Below, piece by piece: positions 41,883 to 50,709 of a stretch of 59,190 bases of DNA (position 1 is its first letter; the number at the start of each line of letters is the position of its first letter). Source of the DNA: Pontiellaceae bacterium B12219 (GTDB taxonomy: Bacteria; Verrucomicrobiota; Kiritimatiellia; Kiritimatiellales; Pontiellaceae). A program made the translations under genes and the position numbers. The notes beneath the pieces were generated by a model. That model made no database searches. It was not told where the DNA came from and worked only from the letters and a program-made list of their open reading frames with translations. The stretch is taken from positions 1 through 59,190 of the forward strand of contig JARNMJ010000026.1 of the NCBI GenBank assembly GCA_029432795.1. The letters are read 5' to 3'.

Positions 41883-43649
41883 CTATTTCTTCTTAATCCG
41901 CAGACGGAAGTAACGGTTGGAGGTGCCCCCCATGGGCAACGACGACTCAACCTGTTGAACGGATCCGCTTTCGCTGAGGATATTTTCAATAACCCCGATT
42001 GCAGACCAGTTGTTTGACATCAGATTATCCGACCAGATCATTTCGACATCGTATTCATTCGTCGAGTTTAAATTCCGAGGATACGTCAACTGGGCATCAG
42101 TCAAATCAGCCCTGAACATGAGCGGATTCACAGTGGTTTCCTTCGGCGAAGTCGCCAAACCAAACTCCAGCAGGTTGGCAATGCCATCCTCATCGAAGTC
42201 GGCATCATCCGCCATCGTACCTGACGCATTGGTTGTACCGAAATTTGCCAATCGCCAGCTTTCGAACTCGGTCAATTCCGGAGCGGTCTGGCCAGTCACA
42301 ACAAGCGAATAGATCTGCTCATCGTTGGTAAGCGTGCCGACATAGTCGACTACGATCTGATAGTCGCCGGCAACCGGTGCGGCAAGATAAACCTGCTCCA
42401 CATTATCCACATCGTTGACGCCCGTTGTGGCCTTATCATCAATCTTATTCTCATCCCAGTCGCCGTCCGCAACATACGGCATCACATAGGGATAGTGCGT
42501 TCCATCGGGGCCGATGACTTTCAGGTTGAGGTCGTTAACGAGCGCCTTTGTGCGATTATCATGGCCGTAGATCTGCGGTGAAGCCGGATCCGTCCAGCAA
42601 AGCGTCACACGCAGCGGCGATGTGCCATCCCATCCGAAAGTGTGCGTACGGGAGGTGATGTTGGTATCGACCAAGGATTCCAACAGAACTCCGCCACCGC
42701 TGCTGTCCGCGTGTGCCTTGATCACATCTGCGGCCGCCTGCGTATTCATAATTCCCCAGCCGTATTTATAATCCGGCCCGGTTGGAGAGCGATCATCCGC
42801 CGTGTGAAGAATCAACGCTTTCAGGGTGCTGGCCCGCATCGATTCCCCGGGAAAGCGGGAGGAATAGTAATCAACTAACAAGGCAGCCGAACCACAGCAA
42901 TTAGGAGAAGACATGCTGGTACCCGAGTAGCTCGCAGTCGAGGTATCGCTACCGGCGGTGCTCGACCTCAACCCCGATCCGTTTCCGTAGATATCCGGTT
43001 TAATGCGGCCGTCATCTGCCGGCCCCCGACAGCTCCACTTTTGCGCTTTTGCCTCCACTGGATCACGATTACCACCGTCATCAAGACCATCAGCGGCCCA
43101 GCCGACAGCGATGGAATTTTTCGCGAGTGTTCCGCCCTCCATATTATCCCAGCCGCCTTTATATACCGCAATCGTGACACTCGAACCATCCACTTCATTA
43201 TAGATTGCACTGGAGCGCACCTGATCGGCAGCCGTCGTGATCGCGGCATTGACGTTCTGATCTTCCTCATAAACCGGGAGCCCGTGCTCATCAAAATCGA
43301 TCAACTGGAACCCTCTTCCGTCGGAATATTTACCCTGGACCTTCCATCCCCCTGCGGCCGCACGGCGACGAACCGCGCCCATGCGCTCCTCTTCCGCATC
43401 TTTCAATTGGCGCACCACTTCGTCCCGGCTCTGCTTATCGCGCATATTGTGGCGTTTCGACAAAATATCCGCGCGCTTCTTCCGCGCATCGCGCATCGTT
43501 TTAGCGTCCAGCTCAAACATGGCTCGGGTGTAGCGTTTCGTTTTGCCGTCTTTGATTTGCTGAGTGGACTGCGGAGACGTATTGGGTTTCACCTCCTCAG
43601 CAAATGAGGCTGTGACAATAATACTTAAAGCCAATCCTATTTTTTTCAT
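41883..43649 (-). CDS. Secreted subtilase-like protein lacking catalytic Asp and His
   Basis: The 588-residue protein has a signal peptide, a basic helical propeptide (about 25-105), then an S8 fold. The motif strand VTIAV at 158-162 should lead to the DTG Asp, and an HGTHVAG block should follow. Instead it jumps directly to YKGGWDNMEGGTLAKNSIAVG, which in intact relatives comes much later. Only the Ser motif GTSMSSPNCCGSAALL (about 240) and KPDI remain. So roughly 150 residues, with the Asp and His, are missing without a frameshift (junction near 43164). The C-terminal part has a calcium-like DFDEDGIANLLEFG repeat and ends FRLRIKKK. Proteolysis is unlikely; a binding role is possible. Confidence 0.8.
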   Translation of the reverse strand: MKKIGLALSIIVTASFAEEVKPNTSPQSTQQIKDGKTKRYTRAMFELDAKTMRDARKKRADILSKRHNMRDKQSRDEVVRQLKDAEEERMGAVRRRAAAGGWKVQGKYSDGRGFQLIDFDEHGLPVYEEDQNVNAAITTAADQVRSSAIYNEVDGSSVTIAVYKGGWDNMEGGTLAKNSIAVGWAADGLDDGGNRDPVEAKAQKWSCRGPADDGRIKPDIYGNGSGLRSSTAGSDTSTASYSGTSMSSPNCCGSAALLVDYYSSRFPGESMRASTLKALILHTADDRSPTGPDYKYGWGIMNTQAAADVIKAHADSSGGGVLLESLVDTNITSRTHTFGWDGTSPLRVTLCWTDPASPQIYGHDNRTKALVNDLNLKVIGPDGTHYPYVMPYVADGDWDENKIDDKATTGVNDVDNVEQVYLAAPVAGDYQIVVDYVGTLTNDEQIYSLVVTGQTAPELTEFESWRLANFGTTNASGTMADDADFDEDGIANLLEFGLATSPKETTVNPLMFRADLTDAQLTYPRNLNSTNEYDVEMIWSDNLMSNNWSAIGVIENILSESGSVQQVESSLPMGGTSNRYFRLRIKKK

Positions 43650-43671
43650 GCGATGCAATTCCTTACCCGCT

Positions 43672-43727
43672 GAGAGCGAGGTTTAGATCATCCGCTCAAC
43701 CGGATCGTCCTTGCAGAAGGCACTCTC
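43672..43727 (-). ncRNA. Candidate structured 5' leader of the subtilase-like gene
   Basis: On the minus strand a closing stem GAGAGTG / CGCTCTC (7 bp, one G-U) encloses two hairpins, CCTT-CTGC-AAGG and ATCCG-GTTGAG-CGGAT. The result is a three-way junction. It ends 15 bases before AAGGA, the ribosome binding site of the gene starting at 43649. It matches no riboswitch class I can recall. Its fold is predicted from base pairing only and could be accidental. Confidence 0.35.
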
Positions 43728-43791
43728 TCCAGTTAGCCAGCTATAAACAATTGCATAGGGTACGACGTCCCCAAAAACTAAACGACTCCAC

Positions 43792-43815
43792 ATGGGGTTA
43801 CTTTGTTAACCCCAT
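43792..43815. terminator. Hairpin between sulfatase and subtilase-like genes
   Basis: ATGGGGTTA (43792-43800) pairs with TAACCCCAT (43807-43815), loop of six. It sits 15 bases past the sulfatase stop (43830) on the minus strand. No T-tract follows, so termination, if any, is weak or factor-dependent. Confidence 0.45.
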
Positions 43816-43829
43816 TTCTTTGGAGACCG

Positions 43830-45239
43830 TTAACTTTCGCTGTAGGTGTCGTCGGTTTTTTTCAGCCAGTCTGCGAAAAGCGCACGATGATGCTTAAGCT
43901 GTTCGGCATACTCCGGATTTTCGGCAAGGTTCCGGGTTTCGCCGGGATCGTTGATCATGTCGAAAAGCTGTTCACGGTTATCGCCCTTGCTCCAGAGATG
44001 ATACTTGTATTTCGGTGTGCGCAGCCCCCGGCCCGCAATTTCGTTATTTTTGGTGATGCGTACTTCCGCTTCACTGACGACATAGTCATGCGAAGGAGCC
44101 CGACTGTTTTTATCGAGCACAAACGGAAGCGCACTCAAACCGAAATACGGACCTTGCGGCATATCGGTACCGACGATATCGGAAATGGTCGCCATCAGAT
44201 CAATACCGACTGAGATCAGGCGGTCGTCGGTCTCATTTTCCCGCCCTTTTCCGGGATAACTGATAATGAACGGAACGCGGCAGGATTCCTCATAGAGCAC
44301 CGACTTCTGGTGCCAGCGGTGCGCGCCATAGCCATCGCCATGGTCACTGGTAAAGATCACAATGGTATTCTTCGCCAATCCATTGTCTTCCAATGATTGG
44401 AGAAGTTCTCCAATATGTCCATCCACCATTTCCACCAGTCGATTGTAGGCCCAGCGGTATTGCCGCCATTCATCTTCAGAAAAATCCATCGCCATCAGCT
44501 GTGCATTCGGCACCCCTTTACTGCTCAGGCCGCGCCGGATTTCAACGGCTTCCGATTCGTCCGGATTAATCGCATAATTTTCCGGCAGCGGAGGGCAGTC
44601 CGCAAGCGGCGGATCAACATCCACATCGCCATTGCGCATATTGATACCCTCCGTGCGCCCGGCCTTCTTCCGCCCCCACTCACAGATGTCGTGCGGATTG
44701 TAATAGGAGACGACGGCCAGAAACGGTTTATCCCGCTTCCCGGAAAAGAATTCAATCGCATTGGCCGTCATGGACTTATCTTTTCCGCCCGTATGCAGAT
44801 CAAATCCGTGGTTTGCATGATCCTTGGAGGAGAAGGTTTCGTCCTGAACATGCCACTTGCCGAAATAGGCCGTGTCGTACCCCGCAACCCGGGCCTGATT
44901 CCCGAGCGAAATCGTTGGCTTGTTATTTTCATCCGCAAAATAGCGCTGACAAGGCAGTCGCCCGGTATACATGGTGTAGCGTTCCGGCATACAGACCGGA
45001 TAATTCACATAGGCATTCGGGAAGCGTACCCCTTTTCGGGCAATTGAATCCATTGCCGGTGTTTTTACCCACTTTGATCCAGCGCAACTCATTACATCAG
45101 CAAACTGCTGATCGGTCGTAATGAAAAGGATATTGGGTTTCCCCGTCCCCTTTTTCGCCGCACTCGCATGCAATGTACCCATGGCTAAAACTGCACTTCC
45201 TGATTTCAAAAAATTCCGTCGACCGAAAGAGGGTTTCAT
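43830..45239 (-). CDS. Tat-exported sulfatase, Cys type
   Basis: The 469-residue protein starts with a Tat signal (GRRNFLKSG). The catalytic site CMPERYTMYTGR has the formylglycine Cys83, with metal-binding Asp43 in FITTDQQ and later TSDHGDG. It is an alkaline-phosphatase-fold sulfatase of the S1 family. It probably removes sulfate from a polysaccharide or oligosaccharide after activation by an anaerobic maturase (none in this window). It is exported by the Tat system, for which the window encodes TatA. The SASA gene ends 3 bases before its start, so they form an operon. A near-copy of the iterated palindrome at 44388-44402 is the last before the gap. Confidence 0.88.
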   Translation of the reverse strand: MKPSFGRRNFLKSGSAVLAMGTLHASAAKKGTGKPNILFITTDQQFADVMSCAGSKWVKTPAMDSIARKGVRFPNAYVNYPVCMPERYTMYTGRLPCQRYFADENNKPTISLGNQARVAGYDTAYFGKWHVQDETFSSKDHANHGFDLHTGGKDKSMTANAIEFFSGKRDKPFLAVVSYYNPHDICEWGRKKAGRTEGINMRNGDVDVDPPLADCPPLPENYAINPDESEAVEIRRGLSSKGVPNAQLMAMDFSEDEWRQYRWAYNRLVEMVDGHIGELLQSLEDNGLAKNTIVIFTSDHGDGYGAHRWHQKSVLYEESCRVPFIISYPGKGRENETDDRLISVGIDLMATISDIVGTDMPQGPYFGLSALPFVLDKNSRAPSHDYVVSEAEVRITKNNEIAGRGLRTPKYKYHLWSKGDNREQLFDMINDPGETRNLAENPEYAEQLKHHRALFADWLKKTDDTYSES

Positions 45240-45241
45240 AT

Positions 45242-46027
45242 CTACTTTTCCTGTTGCTGTAATTTAATCATTTGCTGTGCATAGCGCTTTCCCAGTTCCC
45301 GGGCAGCGACGGCATTGAAATGGGTGAGATCCCCTCTGTCGTTCAACCCCTCGGAAGAAACAAAGGCACAATGCGGAACCGTTTTAGCAACCTGCCGCTG
45401 CGCTTCATCCACCTTGGCACGGCCCGGAGACCACGGACGCCCTTCAAACTGCCCCAACTGTCCAATCACAAATGGAATATCCTGGGAGCCGCATTCTGCA
45501 CGTACACGTTCAATCAATTCCGCCAGTGCGACGGCATAGGTTCCCTGTTCCCCCATCTTTCCGTCGGCTTCGCCCTGATGCCAGAGAATGCCTTTTACCT
45601 CTCCGCTTTTCATGGCAATCTTCAACCGCACCAGCATATCGTCGTATGGATGTGTTTTTGTTTTGGAATCCTCTGCCCCCGGTACCCATTTGCGGATTGA
45701 GGTTCCGCCGACCGCGCAGGGAATCAGTCCAATATCCACGGTTGGATCTGCCTCGGCCATTTCAATCCCGAATGTTCGCCCCGGCCCGACTCCGGCCTGC
45801 TTTTTATCAAAATGAATCGGATCGACTGCAGGTTCCCATTCATTTGACGCGTTCAACGCAAACACACCCGGAACTTCTTTTTGGTCCTGTTTTTCCACTC
45901 CCCCCCGTCCGGCCATATTCGATTGACCAATCAACAGGTAGAGCGCCAACGGTTTTTGCGGCGCCCCCATGGCAGACGATGCCCCGATAACTGCCGCACA
46001 TAACACGGTTCCAACAGATTTCTTCAT
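45242..46027 (-). CDS. SASA-type carbohydrate acetylesterase
   Basis: The 261-residue protein has a signal peptide. Its mature domain begins LALYLLIGQSNMAGRGG, with the Ser nucleophile in GQSNMAG. It has PCAVGGTSIRKW and ILWHQGEADG and ends with LNDRGDLTHFNAVAARELGKRYA, which carries the Asp/His pair. This is the sialate-O-acetylesterase/SASA fold (DUF303). It probably removes acetyl groups from sulfated glycan side chains in the periplasm or outside. ATG at 46027 follows GGAG. It lies between the first GH50-like gene and the sulfatase, all on the minus strand. Confidence 0.85.
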   Translation of the reverse strand: MKKSVGTVLCAAVIGASSAMGAPQKPLALYLLIGQSNMAGRGGVEKQDQKEVPGVFALNASNEWEPAVDPIHFDKKQAGVGPGRTFGIEMAEADPTVDIGLIPCAVGGTSIRKWVPGAEDSKTKTHPYDDMLVRLKIAMKSGEVKGILWHQGEADGKMGEQGTYAVALAELIERVRAECGSQDIPFVIGQLGQFEGRPWSPGRAKVDEAQRQVAKTVPHCAFVSSEGLNDRGDLTHFNAVAARELGKRYAQQMIKLQQQEK

Positions 46028-46091
46028 TCTTTTCTCCAATCGTCACAGGGGCTTTTATGCTCCTGTTCGAAAATTTGTTTCCTTCAAAAAA

Positions 46092-47456
46092 CTAACGGTC
46101 CAAATAATCGATGAGCGAATACACCTGTGAATTCAACTCATTCATTTTTTCCAAAAGGGGCTCATACGATTCATACTCATTATTCACAATTCCCTTATTG
46201 GCATTTATATTGGATGCGTCAACTTTGGTGTTGCCCGGATCATTATCCTGATAGCGGAACCACTGCCACCCCACACATTTTTTGGTTTCAAGCAGGTCCA
46301 ATGCAAAATTCTGATAGAATAACCCCCGGTCCTCCTGTGTCGGCACACACCAGCCCGCACCAGACTCGTTCGACAAGCCGGGTACATCCATTCCCTTTAC
46401 ATAGAACTCGGTCACAATAAGCGGCTTTCCGATGGCTTCCGCCAGTTCCGTTGCCTTCCATGCCGGCGACCATTTTCCATAAAGATTATAAGCAAAAGCA
46501 TCCACATATTTTCCCATGACGTCCATCGAAGCATTTCGAGAGTAAAGTCGCGGCCCTAACAGCATATGATTAGGGTCCGCCTTCCTGATCGACCGGGCAA
46601 TCATTCCCATATACTTTTCGATAACCAGATCATCAAAAGCCAGAACATCATCTTCATTCAAATCGTTGATCGAAGCCTTTTTTCCTGCGCGGGACACCAT
46701 GAAATCCCGAGCAGCCTGATAGCCGTAGTCGCTCTCCGGCAATTCCAGAAAACGTTCGATCATATTTGGTTTAAGCGGCAGTTCGTTATCGAAAAAGTGT
46801 CCCACCAGATAGGGGTCGTTTTTAAATTCGGAAATATGCTGCCGCGCATGGCTTTCGCAAAAACTCTCCCAGTCGGGATCAAATACAGGAATACAGTGCG
46901 CCGGATAATCAACATGGCCCGATCCTAAAACCGTACGCCCTTTGGCGAACGTAGACATAAACTTCCAGTTCACACAATAGTTGATCCGATTCGGCGCAAG
47001 CTTCAGCAGTTCATCGTCAGACCAGGCTCCCGTTCCATTAAACCCATGTCCTTTGAGCAGCTCAACGGTTTCTGTTGCCCACTGTTTTTCCGAATCGAAC
47101 TTCCGCTGATATGCCCTCTTCTGTGTAGGCCCCTTTCCGATGTTAACAGAAACGACCGAGATGTTTATATTGAGATAACCTTCAGGATCTACAAGCCACC
47201 AGCGGCCGTTTTTCTCGATGGTGTAAAAATAACCCGTGCTTTCCTCCCGCCGGTCCATCCGGCTGCCAAATGCATTGGTTTTAATTTTCTTCGCCGTATA
47301 GCGACGAAGAGAATCCACTGTTTGAGTTTCGTACAGCGTCCAATCCCGTCCGGGATCGCGCTTCCCTTTCACTTCTATGGTTTCTGCATGCGACAACGGC
47401 ACTGCAACGGCCAGCAGCGCCAGACCTGTAACGAAGATATGGTGTATGTTCATCAT
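46092..47456 (-). CDS. GH50-like agarase-related glycoside hydrolase (copy 1)
   Basis: The 454-residue protein has a signal peptide. A pre-domain strand NGRWWLVDPEGYLNI is typical of the beta-agarase group. It is followed by a TIM barrel with the acid/base motif FDNEL (Asn224, Glu225) and nucleophile TEFYVKG (Glu350). GAGWCVPTQEDRGLFYQNFALDLLE and WQWFRYQDNDPGNTKVD are also shared with GH50. It probably cleaves a galactan such as agar or porphyran, but related GH-A families cannot be excluded. A second copy (50.7 kb) has the same layout. It starts one base before the sulfatase stop region on the same strand. Confidence 0.75.
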   Translation of the reverse strand: MMNIHHIFVTGLALLAVAVPLSHAETIEVKGKRDPGRDWTLYETQTVDSLRRYTAKKIKTNAFGSRMDRREESTGYFYTIEKNGRWWLVDPEGYLNINISVVSVNIGKGPTQKRAYQRKFDSEKQWATETVELLKGHGFNGTGAWSDDELLKLAPNRINYCVNWKFMSTFAKGRTVLGSGHVDYPAHCIPVFDPDWESFCESHARQHISEFKNDPYLVGHFFDNELPLKPNMIERFLELPESDYGYQAARDFMVSRAGKKASINDLNEDDVLAFDDLVIEKYMGMIARSIRKADPNHMLLGPRLYSRNASMDVMGKYVDAFAYNLYGKWSPAWKATELAEAIGKPLIVTEFYVKGMDVPGLSNESGAGWCVPTQEDRGLFYQNFALDLLETKKCVGWQWFRYQDNDPGNTKVDASNINANKGIVNNEYESYEPLLEKMNELNSQVYSLIDYLDR

Positions 47457-49010
47457 TTACCTCAACCAGTCCGGCACGCCGTCGGTTTTAAATTTTTCCA
47501 CGCGTTGGTCATAGCTGTCTTCGGGATAGTCAGCCGTGGCATCAGCAGCCGCTTCATTGCTCAACAGATAGTCCTTGTGCACCTTCAGCACCTCTGCAAA
47601 CTCCGGATTTCCAGCAAGGTTTGTGTGCTCACCGGGATCTTTCCGATGATCGTAAAGTTCTTCGCTTCCATCGCGGTAGCGAATGTAACGCCAATTCCGG
47701 CTCCGTACAGCGTGGTTCCCGTTATATCGGGTTGTCACAACCGGAGCACCCCGTTCCGCCTCTTCACTTTTCAGCATCGGCACAAGGCTCACACCATCCA
47801 GATCCTGCTCAGGAAGCCCGCACAGTTCTGTAAGCGTAGGGAAAATATCGAGCAGACTGACCGGCTGATCCCGCAGTTCGTCGCGCTTCGACACCCCCGG
47901 AACCGAGAAAAACAGCGGCACGCGGGTTGATTCCTCCCACAAAGCCTGTTTGCGCCAATGCCGTTTTTCGCCCAGATGCTGTCCATGGTCCGACCACAGG
48001 ACAATGATCGTATTATCGGCGTATTTACTGTTATCAAGTGCGTCCAACACCCTGCCGATTTGATCATCCACGAAAGTAGTACAGGCCAGATAAGCGCGCA
48101 CCAGCTCCTGCCAATACGTCGGACTGATCTCCAGCACCTCCCTGTGATCGCCCTTGGGCAGCGTTCCATAAATCATGGCCTTGCCGTAAAGCGGAATATC
48201 GTTCAGTTCATCCTCAGGCACTTCCGGAATCGAGATCGACTCCAGCGGATAGCGATCGAAATACTTCTTCGGTGCGGTATAGGGATTGTGCGGACGCAAA
48301 AAACCTACAGCCATAAAAAACGGTTTTTCATGTTTTTCGTTCAATTGTTCAATCGCCCAGTCTGCAATCTGTTCATCGGGCATACCCTTTGCAGGTATAT
48401 CTTCTTTTTCCAGTGCCGCCCAACAGAGAGTATCCCCCTTCACCCGGCCGCCGTTTGCCTGAAAAATCGCACCGCCATCCGGCGGGAACGGATTGAAATG
48501 ACTCGACCGGTACCCCGGCACCGACTTATCAAATCCGTAATTACTCGATAGCGTTTCATCCCACAGAGGATATTTAAAATCCTGCACGCCTTTGTGATAG
48601 ATTTTACCGGCCGCGAGGGTCTCATACCCATTGTCCCGGAACAGCGTTGGCAACGGTTTCCGCCCCGCCAGCACCTCGTCATACTCCTCCGCGTTTTTCG
48701 GAATTCCATTCACCCATCCCGAAGTGGTCGGCGCCAACCCGCTCAACAGGGACTGCCGAGATGTGGTGCAAACCGGTGCCGCACAATGCGCATTCGTAAA
48801 ATAGACTCCGCGTTTTGCGAGACGATCCAGATTCGGAGTATAGGCCTGCGGATTGCCGTCCAGCACACCCACCCAGTCATTCAAATCATCCACAGAGATA
48901 AATAACACATTCATTTTCTTCTCAGCGGACACCTGCCCCACCGCACCGACGACCCCGGCCGCCAGCAGAAGACAAATCCATCTATGTGACCTCAACATAT
49001 TCTTTTTCAT
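47457..49010 (-). CDS. Secreted sulfatase with unusual CTTSR active-site motif
   Basis: The 517-residue protein has a signal peptide, then NVLFISVDDLNDW with the metal-binding Asp pair (41-42). The catalytic motif is CTTSRQSLLSGL (Cys81). In classical sulfatases the third position is Pro or Ala; here it is Thr. SDHGQHLGEKRHWRKQALWEES lies later and belongs to the iduronate-2-sulfatase-like group. A maturase is needed to convert Cys81. The altered motif may affect recognition. It is upstream of the first GH50-like gene and probably co-expressed. The longer frame to 49037 is not favoured. Confidence 0.85.
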   Translation of the reverse strand: MKKNMLRSHRWICLLLAAGVVGAVGQVSAEKKMNVLFISVDDLNDWVGVLDGNPQAYTPNLDRLAKRGVYFTNAHCAAPVCTTSRQSLLSGLAPTTSGWVNGIPKNAEEYDEVLAGRKPLPTLFRDNGYETLAAGKIYHKGVQDFKYPLWDETLSSNYGFDKSVPGYRSSHFNPFPPDGGAIFQANGGRVKGDTLCWAALEKEDIPAKGMPDEQIADWAIEQLNEKHEKPFFMAVGFLRPHNPYTAPKKYFDRYPLESISIPEVPEDELNDIPLYGKAMIYGTLPKGDHREVLEISPTYWQELVRAYLACTTFVDDQIGRVLDALDNSKYADNTIIVLWSDHGQHLGEKRHWRKQALWEESTRVPLFFSVPGVSKRDELRDQPVSLLDIFPTLTELCGLPEQDLDGVSLVPMLKSEEAERGAPVVTTRYNGNHAVRSRNWRYIRYRDGSEELYDHRKDPGEHTNLAGNPEFAEVLKVHKDYLLSNEAAADATADYPEDSYDQRVEKFKTDGVPDWLR

Positions 49011-49422
49011 ACCTGCAATATCCCGTTTGTAATTCAAAATTCTGTGTCTTATATGCCCAGCAAAAACACCTGTTATTCAGACTCTTGCTAATAGGAATGA
49101 GCCCCCTGACCTCAAAGAAGACCTAACGGCACACTCATTTTTCGATTAAACTGATTCGGAGCATTCATTCCGGTTTGAATCATGCCGTTTGCCTGAGGCT
49201 GATGAAAAGTTTCGCCCGATCTCACCCGTTATCCATTATCAACATATGATCTTCCAGCATAAAGATTGGGACAGATTGCGCGGATTATTTCCCTAAGGTG
49301 ACCAAGCCGAAAAACGGGAATGAAACTTCCGGAGCCAGATTGCGTAAAAAAAATGCATCTGCTTAAACCGGCCCCTTGAAGGCTGTTCCGGATGCCACCT
49401 TCCCCTGACTAAAAATCAGAGT
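49011..49422. other. Upstream region of the sulfatase operon
   Basis: About 410 bases lie between the sulfatase start and the LacI stop. No gene or strong repeat is visible. It is AT-rich near the sulfatase start, with TATAAG on the minus strand near 49051, so the operon promoter is probably here. No clear LacI operator or terminator was seen. Confidence 0.45.
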
Positions 49423-50463
49423 TCAACAGTTCGTGCAATTCTGAGGAGTGGTTGTTGTCCCTCCCTGCCAGAAAGGATGTGTCATCAAAGTGAAGGGATG
49501 CTCAGGAAGCCCCTGTTCATTGCGGTCAATAAAACCGGAAAGCTGTCTGGCCGCAAGCTGCCCGAGATAGCGGGGCTGCTGATCAATCCCGGTTATCATT
49601 TCCGGTCCATCATCCTTATCCAACAGTACAAACCCTAAATCTTCGGGTATCGAAAACCCCTGGTCCAGCAAGAATTGGGCGTATGAATAGTTCAAGCCGA
49701 TTACACAGTCGGACATCGACTTGGTGAGACATTCCATAAAGGCGTCATCTGCACCGCCTACGTGCACAGTACCTTTCTTGAGAACCTCTAAGTGGTTTAC
49801 AAATCCGTTGAAGGTGGTGCTCCATCTGTTTTCGACATGGACATCACGACCAGCTGGAAATGCAAGAAGCGGTCGGGTATATCCCAGCTTAATGAGCTCT
49901 TCCAGCACCATGCGGACAATCTCAATCTGATCGCAAACCACGCGATTCAGCAAAGGGGAATTTAAACGGAATCCAAGTGTAATCGCAGAAAACTTATCCC
50001 AGTCGAAATCCTTGATTTCCTGCAACCCGGCAGGAGGAGAAACAATCAGGCCCCTTATGCCGCGATTGTATAAAACGTCCGAGAGGCGGCGAAGGTTATA
50101 CTCATAATCCTTGAGATAAAACTCATCAAACGAATAACCCAGCCGCAGTATTTCATTCTTCGCACCAAGCCGGAATTCCCTGAAGAATGGGATTTTATCC
50201 ATGTTCGCATCATCGGATGACTCAAAGCGCAGATAGGCAACGGATTCATTTTTCTCACTGGATTTCGCGTCGCGCAGGTAACTCATTAAATGCGCAAGAT
50301 GGGTATCGGGTCGATGCCCCATTTCCTCGGCAACGCGCGCAATGAGTTCCCGGGTTTCTTCTTTGATCCGCGGATCTCCACGAAGCGCGAGTGAGACCGT
50401 CGATTTATGAACACCGGTCCTCTCTGCAATATCGGATAGAGTAACTCGTCGGTTATTGCTCAT
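49423..50463 (-). CDS. LacI-family transcriptional regulator
   Basis: The 346-residue protein begins with a LacI helix-turn-helix (VTLSDIAERTGVHKSTVSLALRGDPRI, about 7-31). An effector-binding domain with LGFRLNSPLLNRVV, MVLEELIKLGYTRPLLAF and GLNYSYAQFLLDQGFSIPEDLGFVLLD follows. It sits in the middle of the polysaccharide locus and probably responds to an oligosaccharide of the imported glycan. The two TTCAACSGTTGAA palindromes at 53673 and 53881 are candidate operators. The hinge helix (HLAHLMSYLRDAK) is less typical. Confidence 0.88.
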   Translation of the reverse strand: MSNNRRVTLSDIAERTGVHKSTVSLALRGDPRIKEETRELIARVAEEMGHRPDTHLAHLMSYLRDAKSSEKNESVAYLRFESSDDANMDKIPFFREFRLGAKNEILRLGYSFDEFYLKDYEYNLRRLSDVLYNRGIRGLIVSPPAGLQEIKDFDWDKFSAITLGFRLNSPLLNRVVCDQIEIVRMVLEELIKLGYTRPLLAFPAGRDVHVENRWSTTFNGFVNHLEVLKKGTVHVGGADDAFMECLTKSMSDCVIGLNYSYAQFLLDQGFSIPEDLGFVLLDKDDGPEMITGIDQQPRYLGQLAARQLSGFIDRNEQGLPEHPFTLMTHPFWQGGTTTTPQNCTNC

Positions 50464-50658
50464 CTGGTGTAATACGGTACAGCTTCCGGGAGATGTATCA
50501 ACTCCAAATACACTGCACTTGGTTATCAGATTTAAGCAGGCCGAATCAGCCCCGGGTTTTCCACTCGGGAAAAATACAGCCTAATTGATAAGAGCAACGT
50601 TCAACCCCAAACAAAATACCACGTTCCGTTTACGCCTGGCCCTGAATGGATAGAGCCC

Positions 50659-50679
50659 CCGCCGCATCAACTGCGGCGG
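50659..50679 (-). terminator. GC-rich hairpin after the second GH50-like gene
   Basis: CCGCCGCA / TGCGGCGG form an 8-bp perfect stem with loop TCAAC, about 30 bases past the stop at 50710 on the minus strand. No T-tract follows. It could act as a transcript-end stabiliser in the 246-base gap before LacI. Confidence 0.5.
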
Positions 50680-50709
50680 CGGTGCACTGCCTACCCACCA
50701 CGGTGAGTA

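Noticed and set aside
43672-43727. Cyclic-di-GMP or other known riboswitch in the subtilase leader
   Set aside because: The conserved bases of those classes are absent; only generic stems are seen, so it is listed as an unclassified candidate.
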